Positions 21,094 to 29,812 of a DNA stretch of 64,000 nt are shown here, piece by piece. The stretch covers positions 1 through 64,000 of the forward strand of contig NZ_VWWV01000009.1 of NCBI RefSeq assembly GCF_011752815.1, given 5' to 3'. A program made the position numbers and the translations under genes. How positions within the stretch are numbered: position 1 is the first letter of the stretch; each line of letters opens with the position of its first letter. This DNA is from Enterobacter sp. Cy-643. GTDB taxonomy: Bacteria > Pseudomonadota > Gammaproteobacteria > Enterobacterales > Enterobacteriaceae. The notes under the pieces were generated by a model. It was not told where the DNA came from and searched no databases. It was given only the letters and a program-made list of their open reading frames with translations.

Positions 21094-21525
21094 TTACTGC
21101 CGCATCCCAATCGCCACGCGGTTAAACGCATTCATCATGCTGGCCGCCAGCGTCAAATCAACAATCTCCTCGGCGCTAAAAAACGCCAGTAGCGGCTGGT
21201 AGACGTCGTCTTCGGCATTGCTGTCGGCAATCAGGGTGAGCGCTTCTGCCCACGCCAGCGCCGCGCGCTCTTTTTCGGTGAACTGGTGGCTAACTTTCCA
21301 GCCCGCCAGTGAATCCAGCTTCACCTGATCAACGCCGGATTTACGCAGCGCTTTGGCATGCATTTCGAGGCAATAAGCGCAGCCGTTAATCTGCGACACG
21401 CGCAGGAATACCAGCTCTATCAGCTCGTTGCTCAGAGGGCCATTCTCCAGCCCCTGCAGCGCCTGGCGCATGGGTTTGATCACGTTGGGGGAAAGCTCAT
21501 AGTAAGGCTGACGTAATTCGATCAT
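21094..21525 (-). CDS. AhpD-like carboxymuconolactone decarboxylase family protein
   Basis: A 143-aa alpha-helical protein of the CMD/AhpD family. The redox motif CAYCLEMH (CxxC then His three residues on) matches AhpD-type alkylhydroperoxidases, so a thiol peroxidase role is likely. ATG 21525 follows AGGAG; an in-frame start 13 codons upstream has no such site. It is divergent from the MocR-type regulator with 87 nt between them, which suggests that the regulator controls it. Confidence 0.85.
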   Translation of the reverse strand: MIELRQPYYELSPNVIKPMRQALQGLENGPLSNELIELVFLRVSQINGCAYCLEMHAKALRKSGVDQVKLDSLAGWKVSHQFTEKERAALAWAEALTLIADSNAEDDVYQPLLAFFSAEEIVDLTLAASMMNAFNRVAIGMRQ

Positions 21526-21612
21526 GGTGTGGCTCCTCATGTTGGTGTGAGGGCAATTTATCACTATGATGGACTATCAAAGAGAGCCATAAATTAACTA
21601 AGAAACCAGACC

Positions 21613-22989
21613 ATGAAAGCAAAATTTGCGCCGCTTACCGTGGCCTCTCATCCCGCTCAGCCACGCTACCAGCAAATTGCCCGTCAGCTAAAGCAGGCGA
21701 TAAACAACGGCGAACTGGCGGCAGGGAGTCGCCTGCCCTCCAGCCGGACGCTGGCGCTGGAGCTGGGGGTTGCCAGAGCCACGGTTGAGAATGCTTATGG
21801 CGACCTGGTGGCTCAGGGCTGGCTGGAGCGACGGGGGCAGGCGGGCACTTTTGTGAGTCCATCGGTTAAGCACGATCCCGGGGAGCAAAAGTTTTCAGCT
21901 GCTCACCCGCAGGGTGCGCCCAGGCCTTTTCAGATGGGGCTTCCCGCGTTGGATCTTTTTCCTCGCGCGATTTGGGCCAGAGTGATGGGGCGGCGCTTAC
22001 GGCAGCAAACTCGTTTTGACCTGATGCTGCCGGAGCCCAGCGGAGAAGCCTCGCTGAAGCAGGCGATTGTGGATTACCTGCGTTTTTCCCGCAGTATTGA
22101 CTGTCAGCCGGAGCAAATCTTTATTACCTCCGGGTTCCAGGCCGGTATAGCCCTGGTTCTCGCCACGCTTGCACGGCCCGGGGACAGTATCTGGCTGGAA
22201 GATCCCGGTTACCGCTTTGTTCGGCCTGATTTTGCAAAAGCCGGGATGGCAATCCGGGCGATCCCCGTGGACGAGGAGGGCATGCAGGTTGATGACGGCG
22301 TGCGTCGTTTTCCCGACGCCCGTTTTGCACTTTTGACGCCCGCACACCAAAGCCCGTCCGGCGTGGCGCTCTCTCTTTCACGGCGGCATGCGCTGCTGGA
22401 ATGGGCCAGTCGGGAACAAAGCTGGATCATTGAAGATGACTACGACAGCGAGTTTCGCTACCACGGCAAGCCCTTGCCGCCGCTAAAAAGTCTGGACAGC
22501 CCGCAGCGAGTTATTTATGCCGGGACTTTCAGTAAGTCGATGTTTCCGGCCCTGCGTGTTGCCTGGCTTGTGGTGCCTTCCCACGCGGTAGCGGATTTTC
22601 AGCGCCAGGCGGGCAGGCAACCCTGTACCGCGCCTATCCTTATTCAGCAAGCTATCGCCGACTTCCTGCGGGAGGGGCATTTTTGGCGGCACTTAAAAAA
22701 AATGCGTCAGCGCTATGCCGAGCGTCGGCTGTGGCTTGAGCGGGCGCTGAGCGAGCAGGGCTTCATGGTTGTGCCTCAGGCAGGCGGCATTCAGATGGTG
22801 ATTGGCGTCGAAGGGGATGACAATACCGTGGCGGAAAAAGCCAGAGCCGCGGGACTTGCTGTCCAGGCGCTTAGCCACTGGCGAATTGAACATCATGGGC
22901 CGGGTGGTTTGCTGCTGAGTTTTACCAATATCAGCTCGTATGAAATGGCTCAGCGCTATGCACTTCAACTGCGGCTGGCCATAAAGTAA
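21613..22989 (+). CDS. MocR/PdxR-type regulator (GntR HTH plus aminotransferase fold)
   Basis: A 458-aa chimeric regulator. Residues ~15-80 form a GntR winged helix (RLPSSRTLALELGVARATVENAYGDL). The rest is a fold-type I aminotransferase domain with the PLP-lysine region YAGTFSKSMFPALR near residue 302 and an upstream EDDYDSEFRY. These proteins bind PLP and often control divergently transcribed genes, here the AhpD-like gene. Target metabolite not evident. A hairpin follows the stop. Confidence 0.87.
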   Translation: MKAKFAPLTVASHPAQPRYQQIARQLKQAINNGELAAGSRLPSSRTLALELGVARATVENAYGDLVAQGWLERRGQAGTFVSPSVKHDPGEQKFSAAHPQGAPRPFQMGLPALDLFPRAIWARVMGRRLRQQTRFDLMLPEPSGEASLKQAIVDYLRFSRSIDCQPEQIFITSGFQAGIALVLATLARPGDSIWLEDPGYRFVRPDFAKAGMAIRAIPVDEEGMQVDDGVRRFPDARFALLTPAHQSPSGVALSLSRRHALLEWASREQSWIIEDDYDSEFRYHGKPLPPLKSLDSPQRVIYAGTFSKSMFPALRVAWLVVPSHAVADFQRQAGRQPCTAPILIQQAIADFLREGHFWRHLKKMRQRYAERRLWLERALSEQGFMVVPQAGGIQMVIGVEGDDNTVAEKARAAGLAVQALSHWRIEHHGPGGLLLSFTNISSYEMAQRYALQLRLAIK

Positions 22990-22990
22990 A

Positions 22991-23016
22991 AACCCCGGCG
23001 AAAGGTGCCGGGGTTA
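22991..23016 (+). terminator. Hairpin after the MocR-type gene
   Basis: Stem AACCCCGGC/GCCGGGGTT with a 7-nt loop directly after the stop. The U-run is short, but the hairpin can serve this gene and the opposing ygaM. Confidence 0.6.
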
Positions 23017-23060
23017 CAACGCGCATTTAGTCTCATTTATCGACTGTTAGGTGCCTGGGA

Positions 23061-23390
23061 TTAGCGGCGTGACGCCAGCAATGCCCCAAGGAAAATACCC
23101 ACCGCCGCACCAATACCCACGCTCTGCCAGGGTTTGTCGCGGACATAGGAATCGGCGCAGCCAACGGCATCGCGCGCGGCCTGCTTCACACGACCCTGAT
23201 TGCCGTTAATCCGTGCGCGGGTCTCTTTCAGAAGCGCCTCAGCTTTTTTGCGTGCGGCATCAACTTCATCTTTTGCATCGCTCCCGAAGGACTTCAGTAC
23301 ATCCTCCAGCGTATCTGCCAGCTGGCTGACATCGTTATTGATTTCGTCTACCTGAACATCAACGTCATTTTTGTTTGCTCGGCTAGCCAT
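23061..23390 (-). CDS. ygaM: YgaM, DUF883 (ElaB/YqjD) membrane-anchored protein
   Basis: A 109-aa protein of the YgaM/ElaB/YqjD family, tail-anchored inner-membrane proteins thought to bind ribosomes in stationary phase. A long charged amphipathic helix (residues ~10-75) is followed by the glycine-rich C-terminal membrane helix SVGIGAAVGIFLGALLASRR. Length equals E. coli YgaM and so does the setting next to ygaC. Confidence 0.93.
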   Translation of the reverse strand: MASRANKNDVDVQVDEINNDVSQLADTLEDVLKSFGSDAKDEVDAARKKAEALLKETRARINGNQGRVKQAARDAVGCADSYVRDKPWQSVGIGAAVGIFLGALLASRR

Positions 23391-23550
23391 GTATCTCTCC
23401 CTTTTTAAGATGTACGGCTAAGTGTAGACCATGAATTTTGGTTATGTGGCCGCTCAAGGCCATTGACGGGCTTTCTGGACAATTCCGAAAGCGTTGTCAA
23501 TGCTGCTTATTGTATGGTTGCGATGCAGTAAATGATGACGAGGAAAATCT

Positions 23551-23895
23551 ATGTATTTACGACCGGATGAGGTGGCCCGAGTGCTTGAGAAGTCGGGTTT
23601 TACCATGGATGTGGTAACAGCAAAAACCTACGGCTACCGTCGTGGTGAGAATTACGTTTATGTTAACCGCGAAGCGCGCATGGGGCGTACTGCCCTGATT
23701 ATTCATCCCACGCTGAGAGAACGCAGCCAGTCGCTGGCGGAACCGGCATCAGAGATGAAAACCTGCGATCACTACCAGCAATTCCCGCTCTATCTTGCCG
23801 GCGAAACGCACGAACACTACGGCATTCCACACGGCTTCAGTTCCCGCATTGCGCTGGAAAGATACCTGACAGGATTATTTGGCGAGTCTGAATAA
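23551..23895 (+). CDS. ygaC: YgaC, DUF2002 protein
   Basis: A 114-aa soluble protein, nearly collinear with E. coli YgaC ([18 protein letters not shown] at the start, [20 protein letters not shown] near residue 78). Function unknown; in E. coli the gene is Fur-regulated. It stands divergent from ygaM, with 160 nt between them, as in E. coli. Confidence 0.95.
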   Translation: MYLRPDEVARVLEKSGFTMDVVTAKTYGYRRGENYVYVNREARMGRTALIIHPTLRERSQSLAEPASEMKTCDHYQQFPLYLAGETHEHYGIPHGFSSRIALERYLTGLFGESE

Positions 23896-23900
23896 GTGAA

Positions 23901-23921
23901 CGACTGGCTTCCGGCCAGTCG
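23901..23921. terminator. Hairpin between convergent ygaC and alaE
   Basis: Arms CGACTGGC and GCCAGTCG around TTCCG, between the two stop codons. No U-run; a possible bidirectional end. Confidence 0.35.
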
Positions 23922-23938
23922 CCCTTGCAAGCCGGGGC

Positions 23939-24394
23939 TCAGGCGCCCGCTTTCACGCCCATCTGGCCGCTGACGCGAAACAGGCGGCGGCAGAAATCCA
24001 GGAAGTAGCCGTAAGCGGCACCCATCATCATCGATACCAGCAGGTTTGAGGTCACGGCGGCCACAATCTGGTGCCAGTCAGCGCCCACGCTCCATAGAAT
24101 CAGCACGTAAACCGGGGACTGGAAGGTCACATAAGCCAGCACGTCAGCCAGATTTTTTGCCCAGCTCGCCGGAGTCAGGCGGCGCGCCGTGCGCATAAAG
24201 GCATCGCGGTAGAAGCCATAGGGCCAGGCGATAATAATGTTGACCGGCACGGCGACCAGGCGGGAAGAGAGCGACTGCTCAAAGGTCATGCCTGAGAGGA
24301 AGATCTCAATCATCATGTTCACTACCGAGCAATACACTACCATTGCAAAAATATCTGCGGCGGCATGGCGTAAGCGTGACTCAGGGGAAAACAT
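23939..24394 (-). CDS. alaE: AlaE, L-alanine exporter
   Basis: A 151-aa inner-membrane protein with four predicted helices that exports L-alanine by proton antiport and prevents toxic build-up during growth on alanyl peptides. It aligns end to end with E. coli AlaE (149 aa): [20 protein letters not shown] near residue 17 and [20 protein letters not shown] near 90. Expected partner genes ygaC and ygaM are adjacent. A hairpin (AAAGGCAG/CTGCCTTT, 24414-24438) is in its leader. Confidence 0.95.
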   Translation of the reverse strand: MFSPESRLRHAAADIFAMVVYCSVVNMMIEIFLSGMTFEQSLSSRLVAVPVNIIIAWPYGFYRDAFMRTARRLTPASWAKNLADVLAYVTFQSPVYVLILWSVGADWHQIVAAVTSNLLVSMMMGAAYGYFLDFCRRLFRVSGQMGVKAGA

Positions 24395-24745
24395 AATGTT
24401 GACTCCAGTTTAAAGGCAGTTATTTGAGCTGCCTTTATGGCCAGTAATTAGTGTTATAAAACATGTAATTTAATGTGCGTAGAGTATGCCACTACAATGG
24501 TTTCATCAATTAGCTATAAATTTTTATTTATAGGTTTTTTGTCGATAAAGTGCGTTGAAACACACTTTGCCGCTGGCATTTCCTGATTTTGTGGTTCTCA
24601 TTTTAATTTTCTGATGATTATCAAAGAGATGATTTAACTGTGTCTTAAAGCACAAAATCCCCCTAAAACCCTGGGTTTTAGGGATACCCATCGCGGATAA
24701 AATCGTTATATAATTATTTATATAGCGAGTGATAAGGAGTCGCTG
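24395..24745. other. AT-rich gap between alaE and yghW-like gene
   Basis: No gene is seen; E. coli stpA, which lies here, is missing. The gap holds the alaE leader hairpin and a perfect 23-bp palindrome at 24661-24683 with 11-bp arms CCCTAAAACCC and GGGTTTTAGGG around a single base, 60 bp before the next gene. Confidence 0.5.
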
Positions 24746-25033
24746 ATGGATAACCATTTTGGTAAGGGGCTGATGGCCGGAATGAAAGCCCGACAGGCCG
24801 ACAGCGCGCTTAACGTGGAGCGTTTTTGCGCGGATTACAAACGCGGATTTGTGCTGGGCTTTACTCACCATATGGCCGAGCAGACCGGCGATCGCCAGCG
24901 CGCAGCCTGGGAAGCCGGGGTGCTAACCCGCCGCTATCACCTGGATAAAGAGTCGGTGGCTGACTTTCTGAAAGAGGTCAACGCGGACGTTGTGGTTCGA
25001 TGTTTCTTTGCGGGTTATGAGAAGGGCTATTGA
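24746..25033 (+). CDS. yghW: YghW-like DUF2623 protein
   Basis: A 95-aa small soluble protein very similar to E. coli YghW, including [12 protein letters not shown] at the start and [11 protein letters not shown] and [15 protein letters not shown] further on. Function unknown. ATG 24746 follows AAGGAG. In E. coli yghW lies at another locus; here it takes the place of stpA. A bidirectional terminator follows. Confidence 0.88.
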   Translation: MDNHFGKGLMAGMKARQADSALNVERFCADYKRGFVLGFTHHMAEQTGDRQRAAWEAGVLTRRYHLDKESVADFLKEVNADVVVRCFFAGYEKGY

Positions 25034-25110
25034 TTGCTGGCCTGGATTGCCGCCGTGCCCGGTTGTTTATGAATGGCGACGACAAGGATAGGGGCACTTT
25101 TATTGAGAAG

Positions 25111-25139
25111 AACGGCGTGATTAATCTCACGCCGTTTTT
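25111..25139. terminator. Bidirectional terminator between yghW-like and yodC-like genes
   Basis: Stem AACGGCGTGA/TCACGCCGTT (10 bp, 6-nt loop) followed by TTT on the plus strand and preceded by A-rich DNA. Confidence 0.75.
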
Positions 25140-25144
25140 GTTGC

Positions 25145-25324
25145 TTAGCAAACGCCGAAATCGCCTTCTTCCTGGTACAGCGAAACCGAATCTGCTTTCA
25201 GCGTGAGTTGATCCGCACCCAAGGTCGCGGCCGGGACGCAAATCAAATCCTCTCCCTGAACCTCAACCACCTGCAGCTTAGGGCCACCCTGTTTAGGTTG
25301 CACCACATCTCCTGGTTTAAACAT
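25145..25324 (-). CDS. YodC-family (DUF2158) small protein
   Basis: A 59-aa protein beginning MFKPGDVVQPKQGGPKLQVV, the pattern of the DUF2158/YodC family of small beta-rich proteins of unknown role. AGAGG lies 6 nt before ATG 25324; the longer open frame upstream would overlap ygaP and lacks a ribosome site. Same strand as ygaVP, 90 nt downstream of ygaP. Confidence 0.8.
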   Translation of the reverse strand: MFKPGDVVQPKQGGPKLQVVEVQGEDLICVPAATLGADQLTLKADSVSLYQEEGDFGVC

Positions 25325-25413
25325 AAAAAACCTCTGAATGCTAAGGGAATTTAATGCGGTTTTGCCGCCTGATAACCATAGATCAGAAATCGAGGCGGAT
25401 AAAGCAAGATACG

Positions 25414-25938
25414 CTAACGGCGGTTCCACGGCAGCCAGGCCAGTAGACGTGCCATACCGCAAAATCCGCTGATGCCTGCGAACAATAAACCGGCGCCCAC
25501 GAAACCAGATAGCAGGAAAAATCCGCTATTAACGCTGTACCCGAGCACGACCCCAAGCAGAATTAACGTCCCCGCCACAATTTGTACCTGCCGCATGATT
25601 GGCAGAGGCTGGCTTTTATCTGCCAGAATCTCCTGCCCGCCTTTTTTCCATGCTTCGAGGCCCCCGGCCAGCAGCATGACCTGGGCCGGTTCGGCAAGCG
25701 CCGCCAGCTTTTGAGCATGCTGAGAAGAACGCATTCCGGACTGACAGTGGAAAATCACCACGTCGTGAGGATCTAGCGGCCCCAGCCTGGCGCCGTTTTC
25801 AATGGCGGAAAGCGGCATCAGATGCGCCTCTGGAATGTTCTCACGGGCATGTTCATCCGGTTCGCGGATGTCGATCAGCGCGGCACCGCAGGCAATGAGC
25901 TTTTTCGCGTCTTCTGGCAAGATGGATGAAATAGTCAT
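25414..25938 (-). CDS. ygaP: YgaP, membrane-anchored rhodanese
   Basis: A 174-aa inner-membrane sulfurtransferase. The N-terminal rhodanese domain has the active-site cysteine in [10 protein letters not shown] (near residue 64). Two C-terminal helices form a membrane hairpin ([19 protein letters not shown] and [20 protein letters not shown]). It moves sulfane sulfur and exports thiocyanate in E. coli. It is co-transcribed with the repressor gene ygaV, 8 nt upstream. Confidence 0.96.
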   Translation of the reverse strand: MTISSILPEDAKKLIACGAALIDIREPDEHARENIPEAHLMPLSAIENGARLGPLDPHDVVIFHCQSGMRSSQHAQKLAALAEPAQVMLLAGGLEAWKKGGQEILADKSQPLPIMRQVQIVAGTLILLGVVLGYSVNSGFFLLSGFVGAGLLFAGISGFCGMARLLAWLPWNRR

Positions 25939-25946
25939 GATGTTCC

Positions 25947-26249
25947 TCAGGGGCAGTAAATGGTTTTCAGCGTCGCGATCACTTCGCGTACCGCGCTATT
26001 TTTGATGAAATAGAGCACACGCTGAGCATTACGCTGGTGCTCTATGAGCCCTTCATCCTTCATTTTCGTCAGATGTTGGGAGGTTGCTGAGGGGCTCAAT
26101 CCTGCGGCGGCAGCAAGTTCTCCGGCCCCGGTGCCGGGGGAGTCGAGCAGCAGGCACAGAATGAGCAAACGCTTCGGGTTGCTCATGGCTTTTAGCAGTT
26201 TGGCGGCTGCCTCCGCGCTGGCCTGAAGTTGGGAGAGATCGGGTTGCAT
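25947..26249 (-). CDS. ygaV: YgaV, ArsR-family sulfur-responsive repressor
   Basis: A 100-aa ArsR/SmtB winged-helix protein ([24 protein letters not shown] recognition region). It carries cysteines near residues 32 and 99; E. coli YgaV senses reactive sulfur species and represses ygaVP. A dyad TTTAGA-TAAT-TCTAAA immediately upstream is the likely operator. Confidence 0.94.
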   Translation of the reverse strand: MQPDLSQLQASAEAAAKLLKAMSNPKRLLILCLLLDSPGTGAGELAAAAGLSPSATSQHLTKMKDEGLIEHQRNAQRVLYFIKNSAVREVIATLKTIYCP

Positions 26250-26257
26250 ATTTTTAT

Positions 26258-26273
26258 TTTAGATAATTCTAAA
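26258..26273. promoter_or_regulatory. Likely YgaV operator
   Basis: Dyad TTTAGATAATTCTAAA, 9 bp upstream of ygaV and 42 bp before the divergent phosphatase gene. A looser TGCTAAATTAAAAC half site lies beside it. Position and AT-rich dyad fit autorepression by an ArsR-family protein. Confidence 0.55.
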
Positions 26274-26314
26274 TTAAGTAAATGCTAAATTAAAACGTTA
26301 ACAAAGGAAAGCGT

Positions 26315-26938
26315 GTGCGAGTAATTTTGGTCCGGCATGGGGAAAGTGAAGGCAATCAACAGGGCATGATTCAGGGCAGACTGGAAAGCCCGCTCACCGC
26401 CCGCGGTCTCCGGCAATGCCTTGCGCTGGCTGCGGCCCTGTCTGAATTCCCTGTGACTCAGGTTTACACCTCGCCGGCTTTGCGGGCGCAAAACACCGCC
26501 GGCGTGCTGGCCGGCCACTTTACCTGCCCGATAACAACGGATGAAAGGCTGCATGAACGCCATTTTGGTTTGCTGCAGGGGCTGACCCTGGACGAGGCCC
26601 GGAGACAATACCCCGCCGCGATGCGCCAGTTGTCCGTCGGCGACCCTCTGCCCCGGATCCCTCAGGGAGAATCCGTCGCTGAGGTCAGCCATCGCCTGCT
26701 CGATTTTTTTAAAACATTGCCGCTTTCAGACGTGGATGACGCCGTGGCCGTCGTGACCCACGGCGCGGCGCTGGAAATTCTTCTCTGGCAGCTGAAAGGT
26801 GCGGCCCCGGGGGAGGAGCTTAGCCGCTACGGCCAGCAAAACTGCAGCTATAGCCTGCTGGCCGTCACCGCTTCGGGGATCGAGTTACAGCGCTGGGGCA
26901 TAGGCACCCATTTATTGAACGTCAACCGACGGGCCTGA
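26315..26938 (+). CDS. Histidine phosphatase family protein
   Basis: A 207-aa phosphoglycerate-mutase-like phosphatase. The phospho-histidine motif LVRHGESEGN is at residues 5-14, with the proton-donor region (ERHFGLLQG near 81) and the second histidine in VVTHGAALE near 150. GTG 26315 follows AAAGGAAAG; a GTG two bases earlier is out of frame. Divergent from ygaV. The substrate is unknown; relatives include CobC, GpmB-like enzymes and other small-molecule phosphatases. Confidence 0.85.
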   Translation: MRVILVRHGESEGNQQGMIQGRLESPLTARGLRQCLALAAALSEFPVTQVYTSPALRAQNTAGVLAGHFTCPITTDERLHERHFGLLQGLTLDEARRQYPAAMRQLSVGDPLPRIPQGESVAEVSHRLLDFFKTLPLSDVDDAVAVVTHGAALEILLWQLKGAAPGEELSRYGQQNCSYSLLAVTASGIELQRWGIGTHLLNVNRRA

Positions 26939-27110
26939 CAAACTGCGTTGATTTTATTTTTATCCCACGCCCTGAATATGCTATCTCCAGAATAGATAAT
27001 TCCCATCTAAATAATCTACTTAAAAAATAAATCCTTCTGGCTATGCTAGACAGGTACCAACGGCGCTGGCGCATTTCTTTTTTCTGACCACAACGCGGGA
27101 ATACATTGCT

Positions 27111-27701
27111 ATGGCCACATTCGACAGAAGAGATTTTATTAAATCGGTCCTGGTTGCCGGGGCAGGAATATCGCTCACGCCCGGCCGCGGCTGGGCCAGT
27201 TCGGGCATCACCCCGGAGGCCACATTAATTATCGCCAACGGCTGGGTGCCCAATAATTCAAGGCTGCCGGTTTTGCATTACAGAAACGTGGTGACCCGGG
27301 GAGATATTGCCTCCGGCATGGAGGCGATTTTTGCTGCGAATCAGTGGTTTCCGCAATGGCGAAACGGGGTTTATGACTACCACCACTACCACTCAACGGC
27401 GCATGAGGTACTGGGGTTTGCAGGCGGCACGGCGCGTTTGATGCTCGGTGGACCTGAAGGACACGAGGTGACGGTCAATGCCGGAGATGTGGTGCTTTTG
27501 CCCGCCGGTATTGGGCACTGCCGCCTGTCGGCCAGCGATGATTTCCTGGTCGTCGGGGCTTATCCGGCGGGACAAAGTTTTGATATTTGCCGGGAGGCGC
27601 CCACCGCCGAAATGAAGGCGCGTATGGCTTCTCTGTCGTTTCCCAAAAACGATCCGGTGAATGGGCTAACGCCAGACATTACCGCTTACTGGAAGGCATA
27701 A
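27111..27701 (+). CDS. Tat-exported cupin protein (YjlB-like)
   Basis: A 196-aa precursor. The N terminus [20 protein letters not shown] is a twin-arginine signal (RRDFI) with cleavage near GWAS, so the folded protein probably reaches the periplasm with its metal. The mature part is a YjlB-type cupin: [19 protein letters not shown] holds the metal histidines and PAGIGHCRL the second motif. It precedes an aldo-keto reductase by 42 nt, probably in one operon. The reaction is unknown. Confidence 0.82.
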   Translation: MATFDRRDFIKSVLVAGAGISLTPGRGWASSGITPEATLIIANGWVPNNSRLPVLHYRNVVTRGDIASGMEAIFAANQWFPQWRNGVYDYHHYHSTAHEVLGFAGGTARLMLGGPEGHEVTVNAGDVVLLPAGIGHCRLSASDDFLVVGAYPAGQSFDICREAPTAEMKARMASLSFPKNDPVNGLTPDITAYWKA

Positions 27702-27743
27702 CGCTTGAATGAGCAGTGAATTAAATTTCTTACGGGAGTCACT

Positions 27744-28808
27744 ATGCAGTATGTCAATCTTGGCCAGTCCGGCCTGCAAGTTTCACAGTATGTGCTCGGA
27801 ACCCTGACTTTTGGCGGCGACTTCGGTTTTGACCGCGCCGGTAGCGTGGACGTGAAACAGGCCACCTCGATGATCGCGCTCTCCCGCGAGGCGGGGATTA
27901 ATGCGATTGATACCGCCAACCTGTACTCTTTTGGTCAGGCAGAAAGCATTCTGGGCGAGGCCTTACAGGGGCAGCGCAATGACTGGTTGCTGTTCAGCAA
28001 AGCACGGTTTCGCATGCATGAAGGCCCGAACGGCAGCGGGGCATCGCGTCAGCATCTCATCCCGCAGGTGAATGCGTCCCTCACCCGGCTGAAAACGGAC
28101 TGGCTGGATTTCTTTTGGATCCACGGCTGGGACGGCGTAACGCCGGTAGAAGAGACGCTGGAAGTGATGGATTCACTGGTGCTGGCCGGTAAAATTCGCT
28201 ATTGGGGCGTGTCTAACTACAGCGGCTGGCAGCTGGCGAAAACCAAATATTTAGCGGAGAAACTGGGCTATACCGCGCCGGTGGCCCAGCAGATTTATTA
28301 CACTGCGGAAGGGCGTGACGCTGAATATGAGCTGCTGCCGGGCGGCAAAGAGATGGGGATCGGGTCGATGATCTGGAGCCCGCTGGGGGAAGGCTTGCTT
28401 ACCGGGCGCATAGACCGCGAGACGCCGCCGCAGGACGGTACCCGGCAGGGCTCGACGTGGACCGAGCCGCATATCAGCGATCGTGCCCGGCTCTACCAGG
28501 TGATTGACGTGTTGAAGGAAGTGGCGGCGGAGTGCGGTAAAACCGTGCCACAGGTGGCGCTGGCGTGGGTCAGGCAGCGCCCGAACGTCGATACCCTCGT
28601 GTTAGGGGCGCGAAACGAGGCGCAGCTAAAGGAAAATATTGCCTCCATTCACCTGACGCTCACCGAAGCACAGATGTTGAAAATCGAAGCGGCGGGGCGC
28701 CCGGCGGCCATTTATCCGTTCTGGCATCGCGCTCAACTGGCTCTGGATCTGCCGTCACCGGCGGAAAAAACGTATCTGGAAGGATGGCGCGAAATTCAGG
28801 GGCTGTAA
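27744..28808 (+). CDS. Aldo-keto reductase
   Basis: A 354-aa NADPH-dependent oxidoreductase with a TIM barrel. The catalytic tetrad is readable as Asp56, Tyr61, Lys86 (LLFSKARF) and the His of WIHGWDG near 126. The C-terminal NADPH-binding stretch reads VDTLVLGARNEAQL. Closest by eye to AKR families 11-12 (YajO/YdhF-like). Follows the Tat cupin gene; ends at a strong terminator. Confidence 0.87.
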   Translation: MQYVNLGQSGLQVSQYVLGTLTFGGDFGFDRAGSVDVKQATSMIALSREAGINAIDTANLYSFGQAESILGEALQGQRNDWLLFSKARFRMHEGPNGSGASRQHLIPQVNASLTRLKTDWLDFFWIHGWDGVTPVEETLEVMDSLVLAGKIRYWGVSNYSGWQLAKTKYLAEKLGYTAPVAQQIYYTAEGRDAEYELLPGGKEMGIGSMIWSPLGEGLLTGRIDRETPPQDGTRQGSTWTEPHISDRARLYQVIDVLKEVAAECGKTVPQVALAWVRQRPNVDTLVLGARNEAQLKENIASIHLTLTEAQMLKIEAAGRPAAIYPFWHRAQLALDLPSPAEKTYLEGWREIQGL

Positions 28809-28833
28809 GTCGCCCAGGGTTGCGCTGTAATCT

Positions 28834-28859
28834 AAGAGAGGCCCTGGGCCTCTCTTTTC
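28834..28859 (+). terminator. Terminator after the aldo-keto reductase gene
   Basis: Stem AAGAGAGGCC/GGCCTCTCTT (10 bp, 3-nt loop) followed by TTCT. Confidence 0.75.
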
Positions 28860-28863
28860 TGTT

Positions 28864-29799
28864 ATGAAAATTAAGTCAAAAATTATGCAATCCTATAAAA
28901 AATCGGCGCTGACGCTGTTTGCGCTCTATTTCACTAACGGGGTTATTTTCTCTACCTGGGGCGTTTTTATTCCCTGGCTGAAAGAAGCCCACTAGGTGAG
29001 TAACAGCCTTTTATCCATCGCGCTGTTTTCGATGTCGCTGGGGGCAATTCTGGCCATGAAACGCCTCGGGCTGTGGGTCTCATCGATGGGGGCCAAAAAA
29101 GCTATTGGGCTGTTCAGCGTGCTTTATCCGTTAAGTTTATGGCTGGTATTTCTTAGTCCTTCCTTCGCGGCCTCATGCCTGTTACTGATGGCGTTTGGCC
29201 TGTCTCTGGCAGTGCTTGACGTGGCGACTAACGTGGAAGCGACGGCTGTGGAGCGGGCCAGCGGGCATAAATTTATGTCGAAGCTGCACGGAATGTTTAG
29301 CCTCGGGGGAATAGGCGGGTCGCTGGCAGGCTTGCTGTCGCATCGGCTCACATTCTCGGCGCTTTACTACCTATCCGTCGTGCTGATTGCGGCCGGGCGT
29401 TTTAGCGGCGACACGCTCCGTCGCGCAGTACGCGAGAAAACGCTACTGTCGCTGATGGCCACGCTGGGGTTTATTGGCATGAGTATCGTGCTGCTGTCGT
29501 CCTCGCCCGGCAATGCATTGGTCGGCTTTTTGCTGCTGGGGCTGGGCATTTCGACGCTTGTGCCGCTGATGTTTATTATTGCGGCCTCGCAGGGGGAAGG
29601 CGATGCCAGTAAAGAAATCGCGCTGGTGACCCGCATGGCCTATACCGGCATGCTGCTGGGGCCGGTAATAATCGGTGCTTTGAGCGGGTGGCTTGGGCTG
29701 CAGCTTGCTTTGTGGCTGGTGGCTATTCTGCTGGCCGGGATTGCGCTGACCGCCAAAGCGAGGCGCCTCTCTGTACCGCCAGCCGCAAATGGTTCCTGA
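28864..29799 (+). pseudogene. MFS transporter (YbjJ-like), broken
   Basis: From ATG 28864 the frame encodes the first helix (ALYFTNGVIFSTWGVFIPWL) and then hits an in-frame TAG at codon 44 (28993-28995); translation in the same frame continues as MFS for 268 more codons. Intact relatives are ~400 aa. This has ~312 codons because helix 6 (SALYYLSVVLI) runs straight into AAGRFSGD, normally in helix 8, so about 80-90 codons are missing near 29390 without a frame change. Two independent lesions make loss of function very likely, barring amber suppression. Confidence 0.85.
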
Positions 29800-29812
29800 C
29801 GAACCCGGAAGA

